In this document: in pieces, positions 1-11,260 of the stretch | Position numbering within the stretch: position 1 is the stretch's first letter | Layout of the letters: each line of letters opens with the position of its first letter | From: Pampus argenteus | Lineage: Eukaryota; Chordata; Actinopteri; Scombriformes; Stromateidae | Reading direction: 5' to 3' | Length of the DNA: 64,000 nucleotides | Assembly: GCA_036937835.1 (NCBI GenBank) | Contig: CM072877.1 | Coordinates: 16,732,001 to 16,796,000, forward strand | Program-made: the position numbers and the translations under genes | Notes under the pieces: model-generated | Told to the model about the DNA's origin: nothing | What the model saw: the letters and a program-made list of their open reading frames with translations, nothing else | Database searches by the model: none

Positions 1-148
1 AGCAGAGTCTGCACTTTCTGTTCAGAAAAAGACAAGTTTAATGTTGCCAGCTGAGTTAAGATTTAACGTTGGAGGGACAAAAACCACAGAATGAGTCATG
101 AATGAAAATAATCTGCAGATTCTTTTATAATGTAAAGTGTTGTTAGTT

Positions 149-310
149 GTAGGGCTGCAACTACTTTTTTTCTTTATTGATCCATCTGCCAATTATTTTC
201 TTGATTACTGTTTATCCTATAAAACAGCAGAAAAAGTCAAAATAAATAAATAAAATAAAATAAAAGTCTATCACAATTTCAACAAGTGGATGGTGATCAC
301 TCTAAAATAT
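149..310 (+). mobile_element. hAT-type MITE fragment
   Basis: The block starts with agggctgcaactac, the usual end of a very common teleost MITE family rich in ATTGATTAATC-like sequence, and continues with diverged internal sequence (ttattttcttgattac, tataaaacagcagaaaa). A better preserved member with an 8-bp target duplication is at 23334-23633. This copy is partial and interrupted by an A-rich stretch near 240-265. Confidence 0.45.
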
Positions 311-1919
311 ATCATATTTTCTTATTTATTTTCTTAAATTAGAGAATAATGGATCCAAAGAGGATTCATCATTTAATTCTTTTCTTCCATTACAAAATAA
401 ATAAATAAATATATAATAATCTGCCTGGAGCGCCTTTGTGTGTACTGTCTGATGAACCTGGACACATTGGCACACATCTCTGTTTCCAAACTGTAGCTCT
501 ACATGTCCGCCACTGCAAACAAACAACACAAACGTGATAAGACAAGCACACTGGGGGGAACCTACAGGTGGTGTAGCCTGGCAGAACAAGAAAAGACAAA
601 GGCTGCAACAATTAAGTATGTGACAGGCCATTTAATGAGACAGTGGCAGGTTTGAGGCTAAATGCATGTTAACCCTGATTCAGGGAGGGGGGAGGTAAAC
701 ATGGGGGTGTGAATCAGGGCACCATCTGTGCTTTACATGCAAACATGTCCCAAAAAAAGCTCCTTGGAAGAGGCTTTAAGAGTGTGCGTGAGCTTTTCAT
801 AAAGCTCAATCATGAGTAGCTTAAATCCTTACAGACAGACAGCTTGTCATGTAGCCTGCTACACCGGGAACAACAAAAAGATGAGCTAAATGCTGCCTGC
901 ACTTCCCCCCATTAACTGTATCCAAAACTTGAGATAAATGGGAAATAACTCCTAAGAGAAATGTTTAAATAATGGTACAATTCAACATATATATTTGACA
1001 GAAAGCTGCTGACATTTAATTTAAATTTAATTAATCAGGCCCATTATTTTGTGTTTTCATTTAGTGGCGCTGTCAGTAATGCACCGCAGCAGATTAGATG
1101 CAATCAAATGATTAAAAAACGAGTGAATGCCTTTTGTGCAGAATCAAAGACGAATGGAGATGAGCAGAGTGTACTGCGATGACTGCTACACTATCTTTGT
1201 GATATCGCTGAAGAAAAAAATGAAGACTTAAAGTCCTCATTTGGAAAAGAAGAACCCAGAAAGTAACAGTAGGTGTTGTAATTCAGTTCATGAATTATCA
1301 GCCAAACTTTATGGTTAATACCAAACGCGGCAGGTGTTTAATATCAAGCATTAACTGACCAGAAGTCGTTAGCGAGGTGAGGTCGATTAATAGTGTTTAT
1401 GGGGAAAATGGAGCCAGCGTTTGTTTGATGTACCTGATGTAGGTGACAGCAAGGGGAGACGGAGACAATGAGTCAGGAAGAGAAGAAGAAGAGATCAGAG
1501 GAACTTCAACACAACCCCCCAAAACACACACACACACACAGAAAGTGAGAAGCCAGACCAATCAAAGATGACACTGAAATCCAAAAGGGATCACATTATT
1601 CAAAATAAACACAAGAAAATATGAAAAAAAAGAGTTTGGAAAACAGAGTTTGGGAAAATTGAGATTCCGCTTCAAAAATATGTTAATGCCTCCAGTGCAT
1701 ATGATTAGAAGGCTTATGGGCTGTTTTCATTCATTATCCATTCAGTGTTTCTGTCCTGATGGGCTGATACAAGTTACAATAACAATGAATGCAGCAAAAC
1801 AGCTTCTCAAACTGTAACTGCAGAGCAGCGCGTTATATAAAACAATACTAAACTAAACTAAAAGTCACAATCTGTTCACTTAATCTGTACTGTACTTAAA
1901 ACTGTTTGAAACCAATGCT

Positions 1920-1947
1920 GACAGACAGACAGACAGACAGACAGACA
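1920..1947 (+). repeat. (ACAG)n microsatellite
   Basis: About seven uninterrupted ACAG units within nos1ap intron 2. Confidence 0.9.
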
Positions 1948-2429
1948 TTAAAGAACGGAGAGTTTGACAGGCGGGGACGTGGTTCTCTGCCAGACCGAGA
2001 TGCTGTTAGTATGAGTGACAAACACATTAGTCCCGTCATCTGGACAACAGAGAATACGTTATCCTGTTAGAGGCTGTGTGGACGGCAGCGTTGTAGCAGC
2101 TTAGAGCTCCAAGAATCAACAGCTGCAGTTTGCCCACATCATTTATCCAATTAGAGCAAAGCAGGGAGCGAACATTGTGCCCCCAGCGGACATAAGCAAA
2201 ACAAAAAAAAACAAAAAACACAATCCCAATGAAAAGTCCCAGCAGATCAAATGAGGGTTTTTAATGACAACAGAAAGACAAAATACTGAATAAATAAATA
2301 AAAAAATCCAATCAGAAAATATTGAAATATTATATATAAAGGGATGTCCATACAGGGTCACCCCAAGATTTAAATGGGAGATGTTAAATGTCTACGGGGG
2401 GTTGTAGCTTTTCCTTGCCAGGCGCTGTG

Positions 2430-2491
2430 ACTTCCTGGAGTCTCCGCTGGTTGCATGGCAACCTCACCGTAACGACAAGACTCCAGGAAGT
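2430..2491. repeat. 14-bp inverted repeat around an RFX-like palindrome
   Basis: ACTTCCTGGAGTCT at 2430-2443 is matched by its exact reverse complement at 2478-2491. The 34-nt loop contains ggttgcatggcaacc (2449-2463), close to the RFX X-box (GTTGCC..GGCAAC) with one base missing in the left half. It could be the core of a fold-back element or a regulatory hairpin. Confidence 0.7.
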
Positions 2492-2922
2492 TATTGTGCT
2501 CAAATAAGAAATATTCCAGTACGTAACCCGTCTTATAAAAAAAAAAAAAACATTGAAGTTTATTACCTTTGTACAGCCAGGTTCTTGGTTTAAACTTTCT
2601 ATTTCTTTCTATTCTTTGACCCATTTACATTAGAGAGATAGACTGTATTGGTATATAAAGGGTCAATAGGAAGATGTCAGGAGTAGGTCCTGAATAATGG
2701 AGGTGTTGACTCCACAAATCAGCCTGAACTGTTTCCTGCATGTTTAAACCAACACAAAGGGAAGACAAGAGAAGGAGAACAGAGAGGAAGAGTAAATGAA
2801 GTTATAATGAAACATAGATGATGGCAACGCAACAAAATGAGAATCAGAATGTGGGGGGGTGAACGATAAGAGCAGAATGAGACCTTGAGGCTTCCTATGT
2901 AGCACGCTGGAACAAGATAAGA

Positions 2923-2966
2923 GACACACACACACACACACACACACACGCAAACACACACACACG
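2923..2966 (+). repeat. (CA)n microsatellite, interrupted
   Basis: Dinucleotide CA run broken by one 'cgcaaa' interruption. It generates spurious Cys/Val-rich open frames on the other strand. Confidence 0.9.
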
Positions 2967-4209
2967 GCTCCAAATCACATTTAGAAGTAGGGCAGCCTAT
3001 CTGCCAGCTCAAAAGCCTGCAGCACTTTCCTCAATCATTATCCAACAAATGATACTGTAATACAACGAGCCTATTTTATCTGCCTACTCATGCTAAGAAA
3101 GATTGCTTCCAGGCAGAGCCGCACAACTTACATACCTGACATGTTTATTTTAAGTAAAACGGAGAATGACGTTGTGCTAAAATGCAGAATTGAATTGGTG
3201 TAAATATAAATATATATATATTTTTTTTCAAATTTGAATTCCAGTTCAGGGAAGCAGAAAAGTTACCGCTTCATGGTTTACACGCAGTATATTCATGACA
3301 AAACCCAACAGGCTTAGTGTTGACATCTATACCAAACTTTGAGCCCATCCCAAACCTGAAGATGAGTTGAGAAAGACATGCTTTGGCGGCAGGACTTGTT
3401 GCCAGGGAAACCTGAGGAGCGGCCTGACATTTGTGGTGAACTCAGGACTGCAGAATAATAGCGGGATGGAATGAGAGCACAACAGTACCATTCATCAAAA
3501 GACAAATTGAGGCGAACCATGCCATTGAACAAACCTAATCATCCTATTGGGACAATGAGAATGACCGAATTTGTGAATTTGCAGAAAAGAGAATTTTATT
3601 TTCCACTTCCTCTTTCACTACAAAAGATGCAGAAAGGCAAAAAGCAAAAAGTGAAAAAAGTATTTCAATAAAAATTGAAAAATTAATTGTATGCAATTAT
3701 TTCTATTTGCTCACGGAGAGAGGTGAAATTAACAGTCGATTCATCACCGTGTTGTTACTGTGGTTATTGTTGAGGCTAAAGTTTGTGGTGCTGTCGTATC
3801 AGACTGCATCATACTGTGAGATGTTCTTGTTATTTTGTCCATCCTTTGTATATGTACACAGCTTTCTGGCTTATATGACCCTCATACAATTCTGTACAAA
3901 CACAAAAACATATGAGCACCCTGATGTGCCAATGTGCTCATATGACAACGGATACGCAGGTGCAGGACCACACCAATACATACACATACACACCAACAGT
4001 ATATATATATACACAATATACCTCCACACACACGTCATGTGTGTGTGTGTGTATACATTGTCGTGTTCCTGGTCTGTTGACTTTGCGTGTGTTTGTACTT
4101 GAGATTAGCTGCAGACAGCTTTACAGCAGGGTTTATGACTGGTTAAATGACTTTCTGGCTATGAGCTCAACAGGGACCTATTCACTGTAACGTAACTATA
4201 AGCTTGGAC

Positions 4210-4210
<1 letters not shown>

Positions 4211-4240
<30 letters not shown>
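4211..4240 (+). repeat. (AAT)n microsatellite
   Basis: Ten uninterrupted AAT triplets. Confidence 0.9.
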
Positions 4241-4633
4241 CAGATGTTTTGAGTCTGGAAACACTATAAATAGAACTTTATATGAATCAATCCAATGAAT
4301 ATCTGTACCAATTTAAGATACCAAGGCCACAGAGAGCAGGGTACGTCTATGAAGTAAATGTACCTGGAGGCTCTGCAGCCAGAGTTCATGGCTTTAGAAG
4401 TGCTTTATTCTTGGGTTAGGGCTTCTTTTGGCCGAGTGTGTGTGTATGTGTGTGTGGGGGTGGGGAGTATATAAGACTCTGAAAGACATGCCATAGCCTT
4501 GGGGTGGATGATAAAAGCAGAAGCCTGTTTGTGTCTATGCGTGCGACATGATGCTGGTAGTGGAGGCAGGGACCACTCACCACCTGTTTGTCCATCCATG
4601 TGAGCAAAGACCTGCTGTCCCACCCCCCTCCCC

Positions 4634-4634
<1 letters not shown>

Positions 4635-4682
<48 letters not shown>
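4635..4682 (+). repeat. (CA)n microsatellite
   Basis: About 24 uninterrupted CA units. The Cys-Val-rich frames on the opposite strand (4405-4874) are artefacts of it. Confidence 0.95.
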
Positions 4683-4683
<1 letters not shown>

Positions 4684-4772
4684 AAGAACGACACGCATGA
4701 AGCTGCCCTGGTTAAATCATCAGTACAAAAGATGAACAACTGTGTATATAAAACAATCTTGCAGTTGAAGTT

Positions 4773-4814
4773 AACTACAACCCCCAGCGTGCATTTCAAC
4801 AGGAAACAGCCAAT
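4773..4814 (+). promoter_or_regulatory. ZNF143/THAP11-like motif plus CCAAT box
   Basis: aactacaacccccagcgtgc (4773-4792) closely matches the ZNF143/Staf SBS consensus ACTACAAYTCCCAGMATGC, and a CCAAT box follows at 4810-4814. A 63-codon frame begins at an ATG with strong Kozak context (a at -3, G at +4) at 4877-4879 and ends at 5068. This is the architecture of a housekeeping promoter on the plus strand inside a nos1ap intron. Similar motifs also occur in repeats, so an active promoter is only a possibility. Confidence 0.4.
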
Positions 4815-5124
4815 CGCTAAGTTTAAAAATTCAGTTGTGCGCGCACGAAAACTCATCTGGTGTGAATTCTGCAACTATGGCGATCGTTTCCAACTTTAAC
4901 GAAGAAGCGTTTTGTATTCATCAAACTCTGATTCGCAACCATGGCAACAATCATGAGTATTGCAGTGTTTTTATCTGTCTGCCAAAATTAAGGGAAAAAA
5001 ATCACGATTTCTCAGATATAAAGTTGAAATTATTACAACAAACTGATGACCATAACGTCAAACTATAGGATCGTTATCTGGCACATCTAAACATATTTGG
5101 GTTGTGGACTGTTAGGCTTTGGGA

Positions 5125-5187
5125 AACAGCGGTCAACTTTGTCACCATTTTCTGGAATCGAAAATAATTGTTCGTTGTGGCGCTCGA
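5125..5187 (-). mobile_element. Terminal fragment of the hAT-type MITE
   Basis: gtcaccattttctggaatcg followed by aaaataattgttcgttg resembles the terminal part of the same family as 149-310 and 23334-23633, in inverted orientation. The similarity is short and diverged. Confidence 0.35.
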
Positions 5188-7124
5188 GTCGGGGAGTCAT
5201 TCGGCTCCATCCTCTGGGAACCATGAATGTCTGTACAAAACGCCATCCTCAGGAAACAGAAGCAAAGCATCTTCCACCACCAGACACACGTTATGAAGGT
5301 CAAATAAAACCGGCCACTTCATCAGTTGTTTCCCAGAGAGAACTAACAGATGAGATCGTGCACACATATACTTTCACTCACTGATCACAGATAGTGAAAA
5401 TAACTGTTAATCAAGAAGAATGGGACCCCCCCCTGTTCTCTGGGGGCGGGGGTGGATAAACAAAGGGTAACTGCACCCGTTCAAAACTGAGATCAAATCT
5501 AATCCAGTACACATATAGGTCACCCACTATGGTCTTGTACATCTGCCATTAAGCCAGCATGAATACAGAGTGAAAACAATGCCCCCCATTATGTGTCATG
5601 CCTCCCTAAATACTGCATATCCCACTTTCCTACTCTGCTACAGATCTGTAACCCCCCCCCCAGGAGTTAAGCTGTGGTTTTCTGGGACATGCAGGGTGCA
5701 CTATTGTTATGCAAAAAAAAATTATGTGATTCACCAATATTTAGTAGTGATTTATGTTGTTGTGTGTCCTATGATGTGCAGTATAGTGCGCGTTCTGCAG
5801 CCAGTCAGGTGTGGTTAAGCATTTGTTATGACTCGCTGTTGAAATCTGCCAGTGTTGTATGACAGATGATCACATGAGCGTGGGAAAAAGAAACTAGATA
5901 GCCAATAGCAAACACACATGCTTTGCATTCAGCCTGTTTTAATGATTCGGCGGTTGTAAAATTCATGGATTTTTGTTGACAGAGTCATTTGGCTCAGAAA
6001 AGATGTAAAACCAATATTTGAATGCCATCAAATTATGCTCGTCTCCTCCATCCCTCTCCACAGTCGAACAACTGCTCCCGACTGAGTCATGACGAGCTCT
6101 CATAAGACTAACACAAACTCAAAGGACTCATATTGATAATGGTAGATTGATTGGTGATATGGTAGAAACCAAAAAAACACATAAGGTTAGATCTTCTCAC
6201 AAGATGATCCGGTTTAGACACGGGGAGAAAATGCAGAGAGAAGGGAGCTGTGTAATTTCCAGGGAGACTCTTGGCAGTCTGAGGAAGGAGGCTGCATCCT
6301 GACGGACATGCGAGGGAGGCTTAAAATCCCATTAGAGCCGATCAAAATTCAAAGGGAAGCATAGCCTGCCCTCAGCCTAAAATCTATTCCTGTCAGCACC
6401 GAGCAGATAGCCAGAGATGGGCTAAATCGAGAGACAGTCTATTTTAGTAGGAGAAGAGTGAGGGGATGGAAAAAAAAACAGGACTGGAGGAAGGAGGGGG
6501 GCGTAAACAGAGAAGGGGAATGATAGAAAAATAGACAGAGGTGGGGATGAGAGGGCAGCTTTAAACGCGTTTCCTTTTATAGAGAGACAGAGGCCTCCTG
6601 TAAATAGTGTGTGTTTGTTTCTCAGGGGAATTCCACTAACACACAGATGTCCTTTTCTGAAGCGGCGAGCTGTGGACGACAACACCAACTCTCTCCGTGT
6701 GGATGCAGCGACACCAGCCTTTTGTCACCCTGCCTCGTTAATCGTTTGCGGCGGTTGTTGTTAGAATGTGAGGGGGGTCTCGCTATTATGGAGCAACCGG
6801 AGCTCACACACATTCAGACTTACAACACACACACACACACTCTCTGAGGTGGTTTCTATGCCACTGGTCAAACTGAATGAAACTAATTCTTAAAAAACCA
6901 ACACAGTAGGACCAGTCAGCCATAAAAAGGGAGAAGGGTTTCTCTGCTACTCTGAAAAGATCCACAGGATACAAAATTGTGTCTTTTCACTTTCTCGCTG
7001 TGGGAATGGCAGGTGTGTGTGTAAAACTGTTGAAGACTTGACTCAACTAGCACAGCTCCTCTGCTCTGTCAAACCCAGATTCACTGTTTGCTCAGAGATC
7101 ATCCAGCCGTGCTGTCTCCTTTGC

Positions 7125-7149
7125 CTCTCTCTCTCTCTCTCTCTCTCTC
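7125..7149 (+). repeat. (CT)n microsatellite
   Basis: About twelve CT units in nos1ap intron 2. Confidence 0.9.
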
Positions 7150-9054
7150 AGTTCATGTTTGCTCCCGTTTTCTCACATCGACTGAGACTAAAGAGATTAG
7201 CCGAGGGAGAAGAAACGACGACGGCTCTGCCAGCCACCGAGCAACTTTTCTCCATCAGTTCATTCCTACACTCTCTTTAATCACAACTCAACTCCACCGA
7301 GTCACTGCACGGCTAAGAGTTGTGCTTTTAAATTAAAGACGAGGCCTTTTGCTTCCGTGAAGAGCGACGAGGAGGGGCCCGAGACTCAAAAGGACCGGTC
7401 AATAATCATCTCACTAAACTAATTACGTTTGACTTGGCAACTAAATCCTAAACGTGCACGCCTGACGTCCAAAAAGTCTCATGCGTTTGCATTCAAGTAA
7501 GGAATAAAACGCACCCTTGCTCATTTACAGCTTTACTTACCACTGGTTTGACCGTTAGCCACACTGCTGATCGCTCCCTCCCTACTTTCACCACATAGCT
7601 ACACTGGCCTCTATGAGTTGAAAGCATGGATGTATTAAGGAGAACCTGATACACCATTCATTTCTATGAAAGATACCATTGCACGGTAAAAGTGAAGGCA
7701 AAGTCATCCAGCGGTCAGTGAAATAACACACGTCTATACATAGAAACATCCCTGGAGATTATATTAAACACACACACATGACAAATTAATGAATCAGAGG
7801 TCTTTTTTTTTTTTATAGATCGCTACTTCCTATCTGCCAGACTGGAAACACCCAAACACAAAGATATTCTATACAACAGGCTGAGAGTAACAACACATTC
7901 ATTATTGATTCAGCCTAATATACACAGATATACACAAACCCCAGCGTGTATGCATCCACATGTGAGCACACGCTCAGACGTAAAGAAGCACTAATGACGC
8001 GCCGTGTAGGAACATCACATAAATAGATGCTGGTTAACAGATCTCGATTTCTAGGTCTTAATGTGTTTCTTGTACTGATCTGAAAGCATCCTCTCCTGCC
8101 TGCCCGTACTTGACCTCTGTTTTATGTTCACCCTGATGATTGTGTTTACTTTACAACCTTATTGATTTGTCTGTTTGGGAAATAAAAAAAAAAAGAAGTG
8201 CAATCTGCACACTCAGCGCATTCACACAGACTCATAAACAGTCTGGTTTGGTCTCTGTTCTATAGACCTACTTTTGCAGATGGGTTTATCTTAAAATATC
8301 TTTTCCTGACAGCAGGGGGGGGTTCCTCTTGTCGCACTGCTTAAAACACTAGAGGAGCTGAAACTAAATAAAAATCTTGAAATAGAACGTGCAAGGATTC
8401 CCCATATGTTACACAAAAAAGGCCCTAAAAACTCATGCATTTTTCAGAGGATAAATGGATCTTATGGCTTTATAGTTGCTCAAGAAAAAAAAAATTGAAA
8501 ATCACACATTTCTTCTGTACATATTCACTCATCCAGGGTTAAAAGCCTCGTCGTGTCTGAACCAAGCTCGTCTAGTGAGTCACACTCAGATTACAGAACC
8601 TCCCCTGATACGGCTCTGTGTTCGCTTCTGGAGGAAAACGCTGGCCCACTGGGACAATGAGAAAATGATTACATGATCTCCCGTAATTGCACTGCTGATA
8701 TGGCTTTGTGGAAAAGAAAAAAAAAACAAAAAAACATCAAGCTTGTGTACGATATGATGTGACTAAAAACGAGTGGAGGCAAAAGAGAGTAACTAACAAG
8801 CTTATAAGTACAAAAACAAAAAGGGAAGTGTGTCATCTGTTCTAACAGACTATGAACTCAACTGACCACAACAGCAGCAACATCAACACAAACATATGAA
8901 AGACAAGAAACCACAAGTTCAACTAAACTCAAACCTGCGTTGTTTCCGGTCATCCCGCCATGTGTGTGTCACTACATGTTCAATATGAATTTCATCTTGA
9001 CAGCAGCACACACTTGTTTGTCTCTCATCATGGACTAATCACTACAGGGCTGAA

Positions 9055-9081
9055 GGTGTGTGTGTGTGTGTGTGTGTGTGG
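9055..9081 (+). repeat. (GT)n microsatellite
   Basis: About thirteen GT units, 67 bp from the nos1ap exon 2 donor. Confidence 0.9.
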
Positions 9082-9147
9082 GTGTGACCATGTGTGTTTC
9101 TGATCTTCACACACACACATATATATGACATTATGTTTTCATCTCAC

Positions 9148-10074
9148 CCTGATCCTCCTCATGGCTGCAACGATCTCCATCCGGCTGTTGGGTCTGGGCA
9201 CGTCGAGACTTCCCACGTACTGTAGTAAACAAACACACAGAGTCTGAGATACGGTCCAACACTACGCCTGCGTGGTTAATCACACATAATGAATAAACTT
9301 AGTGACGTTCAGATCGCTCCTGCTTATGTTCTGGTTCTTATTTTACTGTATTTATCTTTTTTGTGTTCACTAGTCTTAAATACTTTTACTGTTTTATATT
9401 CGCTCTGTGTCATCAGCCTGTCAGACATCTGTAAAGCACCTTGAATGGGACAAATAAAGTTTGATTGATCGATTGATTGATTTATTATAGGGGAGTATGA
9501 AGACCAAAAGCCAATTCATTTGCTCAATTAATGTAATCTTTAGATCTAAGATATAGTTACAGGCAATTAATCAACACATATAATGAAAACAACAGTTATT
9601 AGAGCCATCAGTGAAACACTATCATAGCTGAGAGGTTAATTAATCAATGAAAACATGAAAATACACTCAGTTGTGTTGACTTATTAAGCAACAGAAATAT
9701 CAACCACTGTAAACTGTGTCTTCACATGTTTCCTCTACAAGTAAAATCATCCATAAATACACTTAAATGCACCACATGTGTTCAAAGTTCAGGATGGATA
9801 ACAGCTGTAAGGCTCCAGTACACCTGACACTGCTCCAACACAACACAACACAACACAACACAACACAACACAACACAACACAACACAACACAACACAACA
9901 CAACACAACACAACACAACACAACACAACACAACACAACATGACTGAGGGCAAAGTGCTTTCATTTCACCTTGGCTTGGAAAGAAATGCCATGCTGGTAA
10001 GCCTCCTCGTTGTAAAGCGGAACCCTCGAGTCCGCCACGTCGTCCACCAGGTTGTACCTGTTCCTCGCGGGCAT
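9148..10074 (-). CDS. nos1ap: nos1ap, coding exons 1-2 (partial)
   Basis: This is the N-terminus of the carboxyl-terminal PDZ ligand of neuronal nitric oxide synthase (CAPON), a cytoplasmic adaptor whose N-terminal PTB domain binds partners such as Dexras1 and whose C-terminus binds the nNOS PDZ domain. Coding exon 1 is 9970-10074 (35 codons, MPARNRYNLVDD...) with donor GTGAAA. Coding exon 2 is 9148-9219 (24 codons, YVGSLDVPRPNSRMEIVAAM...) with acceptor TACAG and donor GTGAG. The exon 2 peptide differs from the mammalian protein, as I remember it, by a single V-to-M change. Both exons are phase 0 and together cover the start of the PTB domain. The start is the only methionine giving the family N-terminus. 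The rest of the PTB domain and the C-terminal half lie beyond the left edge. Teleosts often keep two paralogues; I cannot tell which this is. Confidence 0.93.
9300..9484 (+). mobile_element. L2-like LINE 3' end fragment
   Basis: The sequence ends with ctgtaaagcaccttgaatgg, then caaataaagtttgattgatc and a (GATT)n tail. This is the usual 3' end of teleost L2-type LINEs. Only the 3' tail is present, in nos1ap intron 1 on the strand opposite to the gene. Confidence 0.6.
9836..9940 (+). repeat. (CAACA)n pentanucleotide array
   Basis: About 21 perfect pentanucleotide units with no interruption. The array ends at 9940 and the nos1ap exon 1 donor (GT at 9968-9969) lies only 27-29 bp away, so the repeat sits just inside intron 1. 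Read on the gene strand it is (TGTTG)n. Confidence 0.97.
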
Positions 10075-10544
10075 CACGAGCTCCCACCAAACACACGCAC
10101 ACACACACACAAGGTAAAGAGTGTTTAACAAACACACACACAACTGTCGCCTGGGCTAGACGCGCTACAATCCTCTGAGTGTTTGCGGCGAAGCTGCAAC
10201 TTCTCGGTGGGGAAACAGTCCATTGTTGTTGCCTTCAGCCTTCAAGCGTCCCGTCCTCCAGAGAGGCACAGATCCGGGCCCCCACCTCTCCTTTCCTGTG
10301 GCAATATAGTTAACCAGGAGAAAAGACACATCAGGATTTCCTTCCACTTCACGTAAATCACGCAGGATCGTGGAAGAAGGAGTGTGAGTGTGTGTTTGTG
10401 TGTGTGTGTGTGCGCGCCCAAAGCCACCGGGGGATATCCGGCGTGTTTCTCTCCGCAGGTGATGTTGCTGGCTGTGGGTGGAATTTATTTATTTATTTAT
10501 TTATGTATTTTGAATCCCGTCCTGTTTGTGGCAACGCTGCAGCC

Positions 10545-10588
<44 letters not shown>

Positions 10589-10800
10589 GTCTCTCTCTCT
10601 CTATGTCTCTCTATCTATCTTTCCCTCCCTCCACAAAGCACAAAGCAAGCGCCTCATTGGAGCAAAGTTCCCACACATGATGCAACCCGGAGCTGAGAGG
10701 GAGGGAGACAGGTCCTCCCCTCTGGAGATTAAATACACTTGTTCCTGGGAAGAGGATGTGGGAGGGATTCTGCAGAAAAAAAAACAACCCTTAATTTCAA
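10075..10800 (-). promoter_or_regulatory. nos1ap: nos1ap 5' flank / promoter region
   Basis: The sequence upstream of the nos1ap start codon is visibly richer in CpG between about 10145 and 10460 (cgcgctac, ttgcggcg, gtgcgcgccc, atccggcgtg) than the rest of the window. A long CT tract follows at 10546-10620. No TATA box was recognised at a credible distance. The 5'UTR and transcription start probably lie here; exact positions are not visible. Confidence 0.4.
10546..10620 (+). repeat. (CT)n tract with CTGT/CTAT variants
   Basis: About 75 bp of CT repeat in the nos1ap upstream region. It reads as GA repeat on the gene strand, a known context for GAGA-type binding or promoter-proximal low-complexity sequence. 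Confidence 0.9.
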
Positions 10801-10884
10801 CAATATAAGACAAACTCCATTTGAAATATCATACTCTAAGAAGTAAGTGATAGTGAGTATTACTATTTCCTGCAAGTATACTTC

Positions 10885-11045
10885 ACTAAAATTAAAGGAT
10901 AAGTTCACATCTTTTATAAGAACCCTTGAACCCTTTTTCTTCAAATGTAAATGGAGGCCAACATCCACAGTGTCCACACAGTCATTGTGTGTATTAAAAG
11001 TTGTGTGTTAAAAGTTTATCTGAAGATTATTGCAAGAAAAACCCA
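10885..11045 (+). mobile_element. Fold-back MITE, partial copy
   Basis: It begins with ttaaaggataagttcaca and contains aacatccacagtgtcc and taaaagtttatctgaag, the hallmarks of a long-palindrome teleost MITE whose other copies are at 12470-12640, 22960-23757 and 42742-43090. Only about one arm is present. Confidence 0.55.
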
Positions 11046-11154
11046 TTTAAAGAATCTGTCCTTATAGATATAATATAGTAGTTTTTACTCCTATATATAT
11101 ATATATATATATATATATTGTCTTAAATAATATAATGATGTTATACATTATATA

Positions 11155-11260
11155 CTGGATAATGACTTTTACCTTTTATTCTTTAAGTACATTTTGCTGC
11201 CAGTACTTCTATACTTTTACACAATGGTAACCCTATAATACTTGTTCCTCCACTGTCTCT
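11155..11260 (-). mobile_element. Non-autonomous DNA transposon fragment (AGTAC-rich family)
   Basis: ttctttaagtacattttgct, ccagtacttctatactttta and a terminal ttgttcctccactg match the inverted orientation of the CAGTGGTGGAA...AGTATTCAGATC family, of which a longer copy lies at 24417-24890. Confidence 0.5.

Larger units (their letters stand above)
1..9147 (-). other. nos1ap: nos1ap intron 2 (3' part outside window)
   Basis: This stretch lies downstream of nos1ap coding exon 2 on the minus strand. The third coding exon (PTB continuation, lysine-rich in the family) was looked for on the minus strand and not seen, so the interval is read as intron. It holds microsatellites, a few MITE fragments, a hairpin with an RFX-like core near 2430-2491 and a promoter-like block at 4773-4880. 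The open frames here are short, low-complexity or without recognisable domains. That the intron runs past the left edge is inferred from the missing exons. Confidence 0.6.

Noticed and set aside
326..631. 101-codon minus frame with a Cys-rich segment as a possible nos1ap exon
   Set aside because: It has no similarity to the nos1ap PTB or C-terminal sequence and no convincing splice-bounded block.
4405..4899. Several 97-152 codon frames on both strands
   Set aside because: Their openness comes from the (CA)n microsatellite, and they consist mostly of Cys-Val or Thr-His runs.
6611..7336. Plus-strand frames of 78-87 codons
   Set aside because: They include CT-repeat and CA-repeat translation and show no conserved domain; read as intron sequence.
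9836..9940. Regular direct repeats as a possible CRISPR array
   Set aside because: The unit is 5 bp with no spacers, in a vertebrate genome: a plain microsatellite.
9782..10141. 119-codon minus frame across the pentanucleotide array
   Set aside because: It is Cys-Val-Val repeat translation of the (CAACA)n array joined to nos1ap exon 1 in the wrong frame.
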